Assembly: GCA_041915365.1 (NCBI GenBank)
Contig: JAYSBP010000004.1
Coordinates: 1 to 64,000, forward strand
Origin: UBA6016 sp041915365
GTDB taxonomy: Bacteria > Campylobacterota > Campylobacteria > Campylobacterales > UBA6016
Length of the DNA: 64,000 bases
Direction: 5' to 3'
A program made the position numbers and the translations under genes. The notes beneath the pieces are model-generated. The model worked only from the letters and a program-made list of their open reading frames with translations. It was not told the origin of the DNA and did not search any database. Of the stretch, positions 26,601 through 34,621 are shown in pieces; position 1 is the stretch's first letter; each line of letters begins with the position of its first letter.

Positions 26601-27586
26601 TTTTTTGCCTCAAGCGAAGCTTTTATATGTTTGTTTACATCAGACTTTACAAAGTTTATAGCTTGGAAAATAGCATTCTTAATCGCCTTTGGATTACTCT
26701 TACCGTGGCTAACTATCGCAGCCCCATTCACACCAAGCAGTGGAGCACCGCCGTACTCGGCATAGTCTATTTGTTGCTTTAGGCTTGAAAATACTTTCTT
26801 CATAAAAACGGAACCAAAAGATGCAAAAGCTGACTTTTTAATATGATGCTTCATAAATTTGCCTATCGTGTCGGCAACGCCCTCGCTCGTCTTTAGGACA
26901 ATATTTCCAACAAAACCATCGCACACAACCACATGAACAGAGCCATCAAAGATATTATTGCCTTCTACGTTGCCTATAAACTCAGGCATACTCTTAAGTA
27001 GTGCCGAAGCCTCTTTGGTAACCTCATTGCCCTTAGTATCCTCTTCGCCGTTTGTAAGTATCCCTACTTTTACTTTTTTGATACCCATAATATCTTTGGC
27101 ATACGCAAGCCCCATTACGCCAAACTGATACAAATGCTCGGGCTTACAATCAACATTTGCACCAACATCAAGCACAAGGCTTTTTTGCCCGTCTATAACC
27201 GTTGGCATCAACGTCGCTATTGCAGGTCTAGCTATACCGTCTATTCGCCCTATTCTGAGAGTCGCTAGGCTCATCGTAGCCCCGCTGTGGCCAGCAGACA
27301 CAACTGCATCAGCTTTCCCTTCTCTTACTAGTTCGGTGGCAACATAGATAGAACTGTTCTTTTTTTTCAGAGCATCCGTAGCGTGGTCGTGCATAGATAT
27401 TACGTCATCAGCATGAACTATCGTTATAGATGACTTCACATTTTGAGGCAACAGGCCCTCAATAATATCTTTATCGCCAACCAAAATAGCCTCAAATTTG
27501 ACAGCCTTTAGGGCATCCAAAACACCAGAAACAATTGGAGCGGGACCGAAGTCTCCGCCCATAGCGTCAATAGCTACTCTAATCAT
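26597..27586 (-). CDS. plsX: Phosphate acyltransferase PlsX
   Basis: This enzyme makes acyl-phosphate from acyl-ACP for phospholipid synthesis. The start MIRVAIDAMGGDFGPAPIVSG and the GALLGVNGAAIVSHGKS-like segment define the family. I use the ATG at 27586; the codon before it is TTG. The protein has 329 residues. It lies six bases after rpmF, giving the common rpmF-plsX-fabH arrangement. Confidence 0.96.
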   Translation of the reverse strand: MIRVAIDAMGGDFGPAPIVSGVLDALKAVKFEAILVGDKDIIEGLLPQNVKSSITIVHADDVISMHDHATDALKKKNSSIYVATELVREGKADAVVSAGHSGATMSLATLRIGRIDGIARPAIATLMPTVIDGQKSLVLDVGANVDCKPEHLYQFGVMGLAYAKDIMGIKKVKVGILTNGEEDTKGNEVTKEASALLKSMPEFIGNVEGNNIFDGSVHVVVCDGFVGNIVLKTSEGVADTIGKFMKHHIKKSAFASFGSVFMKKVFSSLKQQIDYAEYGGAPLLGVNGAAIVSHGKSNPKAIKNAIFQAINFVKSDVNKHIKASLEAKN

Positions 27587-27592
27587 CAAAGA

Positions 27593-27742
27593 CTATTTAA
27601 GTGCGCCGGTAGTAGGACTTGCTCTATGAGGAAGTCTGTACGAGCCATCTTCACATTTTACAGGCATAGGAAGTGTAACTTTGTAGTGTGTTCTTCTTTT
27701 TGCTGCTCTTGTGTGGCTCACTCTTCGCTTAGGTACTGCCAT
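27593..27742 (-). CDS. rpmF: 50S ribosomal protein L32
   Basis: Translation of this short 49-residue frame gives MAVPKRRVSHTRAAKRRTH, the classic start of L32. A single cysteine (PVKCEDG) remains where zinc-type L32 proteins have two pairs, so this is a form without a complete zinc site. GGAG lies upstream. It is placed between yceD and plsX, as in most bacteria. Confidence 0.96.
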   Translation of the reverse strand: MAVPKRRVSHTRAAKRRTHYKVTLPMPVKCEDGSYRLPHRASPTTGALK

Positions 27743-27752
27743 TTTCTACTCC

Positions 27753-28136
27753 TTATAGATTTTCAAAGACAAACTCTTTTTCGTCTGTCTCTTCTTTTTT
27801 GTGGTAATCATTTCTAAAAAGTTCGATTTCACCGATCAAAAACGACTCAAAATCGAACATCGAATCGTCGTTTTCAACTATGTCGTACTCTTCGTCAAAA
27901 CCCTTATGGATACCCTCGACAATTTTTATTTTGATATCCTCATTAAGCGTATCAAAAAACTCTTCGCCGCTAATATCACATGCTACTTTTGTTTTACCTT
28001 GAATATTCCCTGTTATTACTAAAAAAGGGGGTTTACCAAAAAAACTTCCTTGAAATTTGGCAAAATCATCTCCATTTTTATATTCAAACGAAAAATCTTT
28101 TTGCTCTTTCGGTAGTTTTCTAAGGTCAACTTTCAT
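27753..28136 (-). CDS. YceD/DUF177 family protein
   Basis: This 127-residue acidic protein belongs to the YceD family, which is linked to 23S rRNA accumulation in E. coli and almost always precedes rpmF, as here (ten bases apart). The conserved core is the VACDISGEEF-type segment, where the cysteine of the family is kept. No enzyme activity is known. Identification is by family pattern and position. Confidence 0.85.
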   Translation of the reverse strand: MKVDLRKLPKEQKDFSFEYKNGDDFAKFQGSFFGKPPFLVITGNIQGKTKVACDISGEEFFDTLNEDIKIKIVEGIHKGFDEEYDIVENDDSMFDFESFLIGEIELFRNDYHKKEETDEKEFVFENL

Positions 28137-28144
28137 TCAGGATT

Positions 28145-28558
28145 TTAGTTTATCTCTATTTGACTAAAGAAATAAGATATTTCCCTTGCCGCACTAGTTT
28201 CAGAGTCGCTACCGTGAACAGCATTGGCATCAATACTTTCTGCAAAATCAGCTCTGATAGTGCCTGCGGCAGCTTCTTTTGGATTAGTTGCACCCATTAG
28301 CTCTCTATTTTTAGCTATTGCATTTTCACCCTCAAGAACCATAACAACAACCGGTCCGCTTGTCATAAAAGACACTAGGTCTTTAAAAAAACCCCTCTCT
28401 TTGTGCTCTGCGTAAAAGCCTGCAGCAACCTCTTCTGATAGCTTGATTTTTTTCATAGCGGCGATTTTTAGGCCGTTTGATTCAAATCTATCTACTATTT
28501 TACCTATAACGTTTTTTGCAACCGCATCCGGTTTTATAATGGACAAAGTCCTTTGCAT
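28145..28558 (-). CDS. ndk: Nucleoside diphosphate kinase
   Basis: This enzyme moves phosphate between nucleoside di- and triphosphates. The protein begins MQRTLSIIKPDAVAKNVIG, and the phospho-histidine lies in NAVHGSDS. Length (137 residues) is standard. A well-formed extended -10 lies upstream. Confidence 0.97.
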   Translation of the reverse strand: MQRTLSIIKPDAVAKNVIGKIVDRFESNGLKIAAMKKIKLSEEVAAGFYAEHKERGFFKDLVSFMTSGPVVVMVLEGENAIAKNRELMGATNPKEAAAGTIRADFAESIDANAVHGSDSETSAAREISYFFSQIEIN

Positions 28559-28598
28559 ATGTAATCCTCTAAAAATCTAAAAATAAATCAGGGGTGAA

Positions 28599-28604
28599 AT
28601 TATA
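28599..28604 (-). promoter_or_regulatory. Probable extended -10 promoter of ndk-yceD-rpmF-plsX-fabH
   Basis: The minus strand reads TGGTATAAT, an extended -10, about 40 bases before the ndk ATG. It follows the hairpin behind fdxA, suggesting a new transcription unit of five genes. Confidence 0.65.
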
Positions 28605-28656
28605 CCAAAAAGTTTTTTTAAGTCATAAATCAAAGAAATGATTGTTGTCGAAGTTG

Positions 28657-28674
28657 GGAGGGCAAACACCCTCC
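28657..28674. terminator. Hairpin after fdxA
   Basis: GGAGGG and CCCTCC form a six-base stem with a six-base loop, 28 bases beyond the fdxA stop. The minus-strand downstream side is not T-rich, so its strength as a terminator is uncertain. Confidence 0.5.
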
Positions 28675-28702
28675 TTTAGCAGTAGAAACGCTCTAGACTT
28701 GA

Positions 28703-28957
28703 TTAGTCTACAACGTTTGAGCCGGCAGCTTTGCCTTTTTTGTTACCTTCATCCCAAACAATGCAACCTTCAGTAGGACAAGCAGCTGCACAAGCAGGAA
28801 CATCATGGTAGCTATCGCACTCTACGCATTTGTCTGGGTATACATAATAGATAGACTCACCAGTCGGATTATCCTCATCGTCAACTATCGCCTCAACCGG
28901 GCACTCATCTATACAAGCGCCGCAAGAAATACAAGTATCTAGAATTTTAACAGCCAT
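28703..28957 (-). CDS. 2[4Fe-4S] ferredoxin (Alvin type)
   Basis: This small 84-residue electron carrier probably serves pyruvate and 2-oxoglutarate oxidoreductases and perhaps complex I. The first cluster uses Cys9, 12, 15 and 19. The second has CVEC, then eight residues, then CAAACP, the insertion typical of Allochromatium-type ferredoxins. It has its own promoter and lies next to ndk, an arrangement I recall from C. jejuni (fdxA). Confidence 0.92.
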   Translation of the reverse strand: MAVKILDTCISCGACIDECPVEAIVDDEDNPTGESIYYVYPDKCVECDSYHDVPACAAACPTEGCIVWDEGNKKGKAAGSNVVD

Positions 28958-28992
28958 TTTAAATCTCCTATATTAAAAGCTAAAAGAGGATA

Positions 28993-28998
28993 ACTATA
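28993..28998 (-). promoter_or_regulatory. Probable -10 of the ferredoxin gene
   Basis: The minus strand reads TATAGT preceded by TGGC, about 36 bases before the ATG, between the ferredoxin gene and metK. Confidence 0.5.
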
Positions 28999-29034
28999 GC
29001 CAACTAAAAATAAAACACAAATTAAGCATTTTTT

Positions 29035-30207
29035 TTAAAGTCCAAAAAACGCTTTAATGGCGTCAGCTTTGTCCGTCTTTTCCCATGTAAACTCTGGAAG
29101 CTCTCTCCCAAAATGTCCATAAGCTGCAGTTTTTTTGTATATAGGTCTATGTAAATCAAGTGACTCTATAATACCTTTTGGTGTTAGTCTAAATACACTT
29201 CTTACGCACTCTTCCAATTTATTTTCATCAACTTTCGACGTGCCGTGCGTTTCAACCATTAAAGACACTGGCTCAACAACGCCTATCGCATAAGCTATCT
29301 GAACTGTGGCTTTATCGCACACACCTGAAGCTACAAGATTTTTTGCTACGTACCTTGCCATATATGCCGCACTTCTATCGACTTTGGTAGGGTCTTTACC
29401 GCTGAATGCACCGCCACCGTGCGGACATGCGCCGCCATATGTGTCAACTATAATTTTTCTACCGGTAAGACCGGCATCGCCTTGTGGGCCACCTATAACA
29501 AATTTGCCCGTTGGATTGATATAGTACTTGATATTTTCATCCCTAAGCTCGGTAGGAATTATTTTTTCTATTACCTCTTTGATAACATCTTGCTTGATTT
29601 GCTCTTGGCTTATATCGTCATGGTGTTGCGTAGATACGACCACGGCCTCTACCTTTGTCGGCTTATCGTCAATGTATCTAACTGACACTTGTGATTTTGC
29701 ATCCGGTCTTAGATATGGTATGGTTCCATTTTTTCTACACTCGGCAAGTCTCTCCGTAAGTCTATGCGATAAATAAATAGGTAGAGGCATTAGCGTAGAA
29801 GTCTCACGACACGCATAACCAAACATAAGCCCCTGATCTCCAGCCCCTATTTCGCCGTCAGCCCTGTCAACACCCTGATTTATATCACTTGATTGTTTAC
29901 CTAGCCCGTCAAGTACCGCAGCGCTCTTATAATCAAATCCAAAGTCGGAATCAGTATAACCTATCTCTCTAACGGTCTCCCTAACTATGTCTTGTATGGG
30001 TAGTCTCATTTCATTTTCTATTTTCATCTCGCCAGCAACAACGCAAAAACCGTTTGAGACAAGCGTTTCACATGCAACTCTAGCAAGAGATGGATTTTTT
30101 GAGTGTGTTAGAATGTAGTCCAAGACTGCATCACTAATTTGGTCAGCCATCTTGTCTGGATGCCCCTCCGATACAGATTCAGACGTAAATAGAAAGTTTT
30201 TTGACAT
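29035..30207 (-). CDS. metK: S-adenosylmethionine synthetase
   Basis: This enzyme makes S-adenosylmethionine from methionine and ATP. Motifs include TSESVSEGHPDKMADQISDA, GAGDQGLMFGYA and GGAFSGKDPTKVDRSAAYMA. The ATG at 30207 has AAGG eight bases upstream; a TTG one codon earlier is less likely. It has 390 residues. It lies between fdxA and ahpC, which are adjacent in C. jejuni as I recall it, so the position is unusual. Confidence 0.97.
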   Translation of the reverse strand: MSKNFLFTSESVSEGHPDKMADQISDAVLDYILTHSKNPSLARVACETLVSNGFCVVAGEMKIENEMRLPIQDIVRETVREIGYTDSDFGFDYKSAAVLDGLGKQSSDINQGVDRADGEIGAGDQGLMFGYACRETSTLMPLPIYLSHRLTERLAECRKNGTIPYLRPDAKSQVSVRYIDDKPTKVEAVVVSTQHHDDISQEQIKQDVIKEVIEKIIPTELRDENIKYYINPTGKFVIGGPQGDAGLTGRKIIVDTYGGACPHGGGAFSGKDPTKVDRSAAYMARYVAKNLVASGVCDKATVQIAYAIGVVEPVSLMVETHGTSKVDENKLEECVRSVFRLTPKGIIESLDLHRPIYKKTAAYGHFGRELPEFTWEKTDKADAIKAFFGL

Positions 30208-30291
30208 CAAAAAGCCTTATTGTAAAATTTTCTTTAATTCTACTAATCAACCCCTTAACAAGCATTATTTTAATATTTATTTAATTTCTTA

Positions 30292-30310
30292 AATAGTAAA
30301 ATTTACTATT
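30292..30310. promoter_or_regulatory. Perfect 9-1-9 palindrome in the ahpC promoter region
   Basis: AATAGTAAA and TTTACTATT flank a single central A, giving a perfect 19-base inverted repeat that ends 22 bases before the ahpC ATG. Its size and symmetry fit an operator for a dimeric regulator. A peroxide regulator such as PerR is the natural candidate for ahpC in this phylum, but the sequence alone does not name the protein. It is also upstream of the divergent metK. Confidence 0.6.
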
Positions 30311-30332
30311 AATTTAAAAGTAGGAGATTCAC

Positions 30333-30935
30333 ATGTGCACTCTTGTTACAAAAAAAGCCCCTGATTTCACAGCAAATGCAGTTCTTGGCGATAACTCTAT
30401 AGTTGATAACTTCAATCTTTACCAAAATATAGGCGATAAAGGTGCGGTAATATTCTTTTATCCACTGGATTTTACTTTTGTATGCCCATCGGAGCTAATC
30501 GCTTTTGATCACAGACTTAAAGAATTTAAAGATAGAGGAATAAACGTAATAGGTGTCTCTATAGATTCACACTTTACACACCTTGCATGGAAAAACACTC
30601 CAGTGGAAAAAGGCGGTATCGGCAAAGTTGGCTACCCGCTTGTTGCAGACCTTGATAAATCTATAGCTACAAGCTTCGGCGTACTTCTTGACGCAGGAAT
30701 TGCACTTAGAGGCTCATTCCTTCTTGACAAAGACGGGACTGTAAGACACGCCGTAATTAACGACCTTCCACTCGGAAGAAATATCGATGAGATGATAAGA
30801 GTGGTTGACGCTATGCTGTTTACAAATGAGTATGGCGAAGTTTGCCCTGCTGGCTGGAATAAAGGCGAAAAAGGTATGAAAGCTTCTACAGAAGGCGTTG
30901 CGGAATATCTAGCGGAAAATGCTGGTAAACTATAA
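30333..30935 (+). CDS. ahpC: Alkyl hydroperoxide reductase / 2-Cys peroxiredoxin
   Basis: This typical 2-Cys peroxiredoxin reduces hydrogen peroxide and organic peroxides. The peroxidatic cysteine is in FTFVCPSEL and the resolving cysteine in GEVCPAGW, followed by a C-terminal helix. At 200 residues it closely resembles the Campylobacter AhpC I recall. GTAGGAG precedes the ATG. No ahpF is adjacent, so a thioredoxin system is the likely reductant. It is preceded by a perfect palindrome and ends directly against the dxs stop codon. Confidence 0.95.
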   Translation: MCTLVTKKAPDFTANAVLGDNSIVDNFNLYQNIGDKGAVIFFYPLDFTFVCPSELIAFDHRLKEFKDRGINVIGVSIDSHFTHLAWKNTPVEKGGIGKVGYPLVADLDKSIATSFGVLLDAGIALRGSFLLDKDGTVRHAVINDLPLGRNIDEMIRVVDAMLFTNEYGEVCPAGWNKGEKGMKASTEGVAEYLAENAGKL

Positions 30936-32804
30936 TTATTTCACGGTAGGCGAATAAAACCGCCTACCTATTTTTAGCGTATCCCCCACTCTATCTGCAA
31001 GCTGTGTCGGCAAAAGCCCGAGCGACTCTTCAACCTCTGCGGTTTTGCCATGAGTAATGAAACTATCCTCGTACTCAAAACTCTCCAATCTAACATCGGC
31101 AATCCCTTCTTCTTGCAAGAACAGCGATAATATTTCACCTATGCCGCCCATCTTCGACGAATCGCTAAATATAAACCATTTTTTATACTTTACGGATAGC
31201 TCTAGAAGTGTTTTTTTGTCAAGCGGCTTTATAAATACCAAATCCAATAAGCCGCACAATATACCGCCATCAGCAAGCACTTTTGCGGTTTTGTAAGCTC
31301 TGCCGACGCCGTTTCCATATCCTATAAACAAAACATCGCTTGGTGCATATACTAAAAGCTGTGATTTTTTCTCTTTTAGCTGAATGCTCTCAAATTCATC
31401 TTGCAGTAAAAATGCCCCTCGAGGGTATCTAAATGCACACGGCCCTTCCAAATTTGCGGCATAATTAACGCTAGCAATAAGCATTTTTTCATCCCTAGGG
31501 GCAAAGATTTCCATATTTGGAATGCTTCTAAGATATGAAATATCAAAAACACCCTGATGTGTTTCGCCATCCTCTCCTACTATTCCGGCTCTATCAATGG
31601 CAAATGTTACCGGTAGATTTTGCAAGGCTACGTCATGGACTATTTGGTCATACGCCCTTTGAAGAAATGTAGAGTATATCGCCACAAAAGGCTTAAAACC
31701 CTCTTTTGCCATCGCCGCCATAGACGTAACCGCATGTTGCTCGCAAATAGCCACATCCCAAAATCTAGTCGGGTAAGCCTCAAGTAAATTGTCGAGTCCC
31801 GTTCCACTAGGCATAGCGGCCGTAACGCCTACTATCTTGTCATCTTTTGCGGCGAGTTCAAAAAGAGCCTCACTAAATATTGATGTAGCACTTCTGGCTT
31901 TTGATTTTGATAGCTCCCCTTTTTCTTTGTCAAATGGAGCGACGCCATGCCAGTGTTCGTGCTTGCCCTCAGCTGGGGCATATCCCTTGCCTTTCATAGT
32001 TTGCACATGAACCACAACGGGCTTTTTCATCGATTTTGCAATCTTAAAAGTCTCTATTAAGTCTTTGATATTGTGGCCATCTGCCGGACCTATATAATCA
32101 AGCCCAAGCTCTTCAAATATAATCCCCGGGGTAATAAGCTTAAAGCCTCTCTCAAAGCGCCTCATAACATAATCAACAGAGGAGGGCAATCTCTCTAGCG
32201 CCCCCTCGACACGTTTTTTAAACCCCTGATATGTTTTTGACGAGAGAGCCTTACTTAGATACTCGCTAATAGCCCCTATAGGTTTGGCTATGCTCATCTC
32301 ATTGTCATTAAGGATAATAACCATAGGATACTTGTGATGGCCCAGCTCATTTAATGCCTCATACACCATTCCGGAGGTCATGGAGCCGTCTCCTATCAAA
32401 ACAACAGGGATTCTATCTTCGCCCTTAAGCGCTATCGCCTTGGCGGCTCCAACAGCGGCAGATATAGACGTAGAGCTATGTCCCGCAACAAAATAATCAA
32501 ACTCGGATTCGCTAGGCTTTGTAAAGCCGCATACTCCGCCAAACTGTCTTAATGTATCAAATCTATCCCATCTTCCAGTAAGAAGCTTGTGAGCATAGGC
32601 TTGATGGCTAACATCGAATATGAATGGGTCTTTTGAAACGTCAAAAACATGGTGCATCGCAAGTATTATCTCCACCGCCCCAAGAGAGCTTGTTAGATGC
32701 CCTCCATTGCGGCTAACAACCTCAAGAATCCTGTCCCTAAGAGAAGCCGCTACCGCATCCAGTTCGTCTATACTTACATTTTTTATATCATTCATGGTCG
32801 CCAA
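30936..32804 (-). CDS. dxs: 1-deoxy-D-xylulose-5-phosphate synthase
   Basis: This thiamine-diphosphate enzyme starts the non-mevalonate isoprenoid pathway from pyruvate and glyceraldehyde-3-phosphate. VLIGDGSMTSGMVYEALNEL binds the cofactor, and AIDRAGIVGEDGETHQGVF lies in the pyrimidine domain. I use the TTG at 32804, which overlaps the fliH end and has AGAGG at good spacing; an ATG at 32795 is possible but too far from that site. It has 622 residues. The fliH-dxs order matches what I recall from C. jejuni. Confidence 0.95.
   Translation of the reverse strand: MATMNDIKNVSIDELDAVAASLRDRILEVVSRNGGHLTSSLGAVEIILAMHHVFDVSKDPFIFDVSHQAYAHKLLTGRWDRFDTLRQFGGVCGFTKPSESEFDYFVAGHSSTSISAAVGAAKAIALKGEDRIPVVLIGDGSMTSGMVYEALNELGHHKYPMVIILNDNEMSIAKPIGAISEYLSKALSSKTYQGFKKRVEGALERLPSSVDYVMRRFERGFKLITPGIIFEELGLDYIGPADGHNIKDLIETFKIAKSMKKPVVVHVQTMKGKGYAPAEGKHEHWHGVAPFDKEKGELSKSKARSATSIFSEALFELAAKDDKIVGVTAAMPSGTGLDNLLEAYPTRFWDVAICEQHAVTSMAAMAKEGFKPFVAIYSTFLQRAYDQIVHDVALQNLPVTFAIDRAGIVGEDGETHQGVFDISYLRSIPNMEIFAPRDEKMLIASVNYAANLEGPCAFRYPRGAFLLQDEFESIQLKEKKSQLLVYAPSDVLFIGYGNGVGRAYKTAKVLADGGILCGLLDLVFIKPLDKKTLLELSVKYKKWFIFSDSSKMGGIGEILSLFLQEEGIADVRLESFEYEDSFITHGKTAEVEESLGLLPTQLADRVGDTLKIGRRFYSPTVK
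30945..30975 (+). terminator. ahpC terminator inside the 3' end of dxs
   Basis: GGTAGGCG (30945-30952) and CGCCTACC (30961-30968) form a perfect eight-base stem with an eight-base loop, followed on the plus strand by TATTTTT. It begins ten bases after the ahpC stop and lies wholly within the last codons of dxs on the other strand. It could also end dxs transcription. Confidence 0.8.
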
Positions 32805-33594
32805 GCAAATCCTCTTTGACTTTCAAAAATCTAGCATTTATATTCCCATCCAAGTTGCCTATGTCGCTAAGCACAACAATTCCACCTCTTTGAATAGCGT
32901 CGTCCTCTTCAATGGTAACTTTTGACTCTCCGGCTAGCGCACTTTTTAGATACTCGGCGTCTTGCTTGCTAACTTTAATTTTTATTTTTGACGCATCTTT
33001 TAGCTTTGACAAAAGCTCTCGTACCAAAGCTAGAGCAACTTTTGATGAGTTTTCATTTACCTCTTTTTTTATCACTTGTTCAGCTATGGAAACGGCCGTC
33101 TTGCCAAGCTCTCTTTCTATATCCGATAGTTTGCCTTCATATACGCCCACAGTCTCTTCCAATTTTTTAACCGATGAGACAAGCACTTTTTCGCTCTCTT
33201 CAAATTTTGCACGGTAAGAGGCCTCAAGCTCTGAAGTTGCCGCCGCAACACCATCATCATAGGCTCTTTTTTTCTCCTCTTCAAGCCTAGCGTTAAAATC
33301 GGCTTGTTGGCGCTCCATCTGCATTTCCATCTTAATGAGACTAGATGAGAGCTCATCTATTTTTTGTAAAAATGTCTCTGCGTGAGTATTGCTAATTACG
33401 CTCTCTTCTTGCACAGGTTCAGGACTGTATGATTGCTGCATTTGTTGTACTGGAGAGCCAATCTCCATTTGTTTGCTTTTGTGAGCAACCACGGTTTGTG
33501 ATATATCCACATCGTCGTTATCAAAAGCCCGGTATTGATACTTATTTATAGCGTATTTCCCACCGTTGCTACCGTGTATCACTTTTTCGGTCAA
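32788..33594 (-). CDS. fliH: Flagellar assembly protein FliH
   Basis: FliH regulates the FliI ATPase of the flagellar export apparatus. The 268-residue protein has a low-complexity N-terminal part, a long coiled coil (about 85-190; ADFNARLEEEKKRAYDDGV) and a C-terminal FliH/HrpE-type domain ending in ISKQDAEYL-like and GGIVVLSDIGNLDGNI segments. It starts at TTG just after fliG. Position after fliF-fliG supports the call. Confidence 0.92.
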   Translation of the reverse strand: MTEKVIHGSNGGKYAINKYQYRAFDNDDVDISQTVVAHKSKQMEIGSPVQQMQQSYSPEPVQEESVISNTHAETFLQKIDELSSSLIKMEMQMERQQADFNARLEEEKKRAYDDGVAAATSELEASYRAKFEESEKVLVSSVKKLEETVGVYEGKLSDIERELGKTAVSIAEQVIKKEVNENSSKVALALVRELLSKLKDASKIKIKVSKQDAEYLKSALAGESKVTIEEDDAIQRGGIVVLSDIGNLDGNINARFLKVKEDLLGDHE

Positions 33595-33595
33595 C

Positions 33596-34621
33596 CTACA
33601 CCACCGTCTCTTCCGCTTCGCCTAGCTGAATAGCACCCTGCTCTACCAGCTTTTGCACGGCTTCGACAACTCTTCTTTGAGCTCCCTCTACCTCTTTTAG
33701 CTTCACCGCACCGAGGAATTGGAGCTCTTCTAGCAATGCCTCCGCAGCCTTTTTTGACATATTCGTCATCACTTTTTCTTTCATCTCTTCCGACGCCGTT
33801 TTGAGCGCAAGCACAAGGTCTTTTTTGTCGACCCCTTTTAGGATTTCCTGTATCGCTTTTGTATCGAGTTTTGAAATATCCTCAAATGTAAACATCATAT
33901 CTTTAATAGCATTGGCAAGGCTCTCATCCGCCTGTTCGATATACGAGATAGTCGCTTTCGCATTTTTCTGCGACAATCTATTAAAGATGTCGGCAACGGC
34001 TCTTGGTCCACCAACTTCGACTTTGTAAGAGGTAAGGCTCTCTAGCTTGTTTTCTAGTATCGCAGAAACCCTTTTTATAATCGTCGGCGATATATCGCCT
34101 AGATTTGCCATTCTCATAGCCACCTCAGCCCTAAGGTCATCTGGAAAACGACTTAGCGTCTCGGCTGCGCCGGTAGCATCCATGTGGGCCAAAATAAGCG
34201 CAACCGTTTGCGGATGCTCATTAACGATAAAGTCGGCAAGCTGTTGAGGTTTAATTTTTGAAAGAAATGCAAAGTTTTGCCCGCTTTGCATACTTTTCGC
34301 AAGTTTATCCAGAACTTTTTTTGCCTCTTCGGGCCCGAGAGCCTTAAATAGTATCTCTTTGGCGTACTCCATACCACCGGATGAAATGTACTGATTTGAC
34401 TGCATAATTGCATGAAACTCTTCGAGTATTGCGGTAGCCACTTGTTTGTCTACGGTGGAGCTTCTGGCTATATATTTTGATATTTGGGTAATGGCGTCTA
34501 TGCTCATATGAGAAAAAAGTTGTGCTGTTATATCCTCGCCGAGAAGGTTGAGAAATATCGCAACCTTTTCTGACATCGAAAGTTCATCATACTGCGACTG
34601 AAGCTGCGGCGGTAGATTCAT
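33596..34621 (-). CDS. fliG: Flagellar motor switch protein FliG
   Basis: FliG couples the rotor to the stator and sits on the FliF ring. The 341-residue protein has the ARM-like middle domain (EHPQTVALILAHMD, the EHPQ motif) and the charged C-terminal domain that contacts MotA (FTFEDISKLDTKAIQEIL). The ATG directly follows the fliF stop. It is full length. Confidence 0.97.
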   Translation of the reverse strand: MNLPPQLQSQYDELSMSEKVAIFLNLLGEDITAQLFSHMSIDAITQISKYIARSSTVDKQVATAILEEFHAIMQSNQYISSGGMEYAKEILFKALGPEEAKKVLDKLAKSMQSGQNFAFLSKIKPQQLADFIVNEHPQTVALILAHMDATGAAETLSRFPDDLRAEVAMRMANLGDISPTIIKRVSAILENKLESLTSYKVEVGGPRAVADIFNRLSQKNAKATISYIEQADESLANAIKDMMFTFEDISKLDTKAIQEILKGVDKKDLVLALKTASEEMKEKVMTNMSKKAAEALLEELQFLGAVKLKEVEGAQRRVVEAVQKLVEQGAIQLGEAEETVV

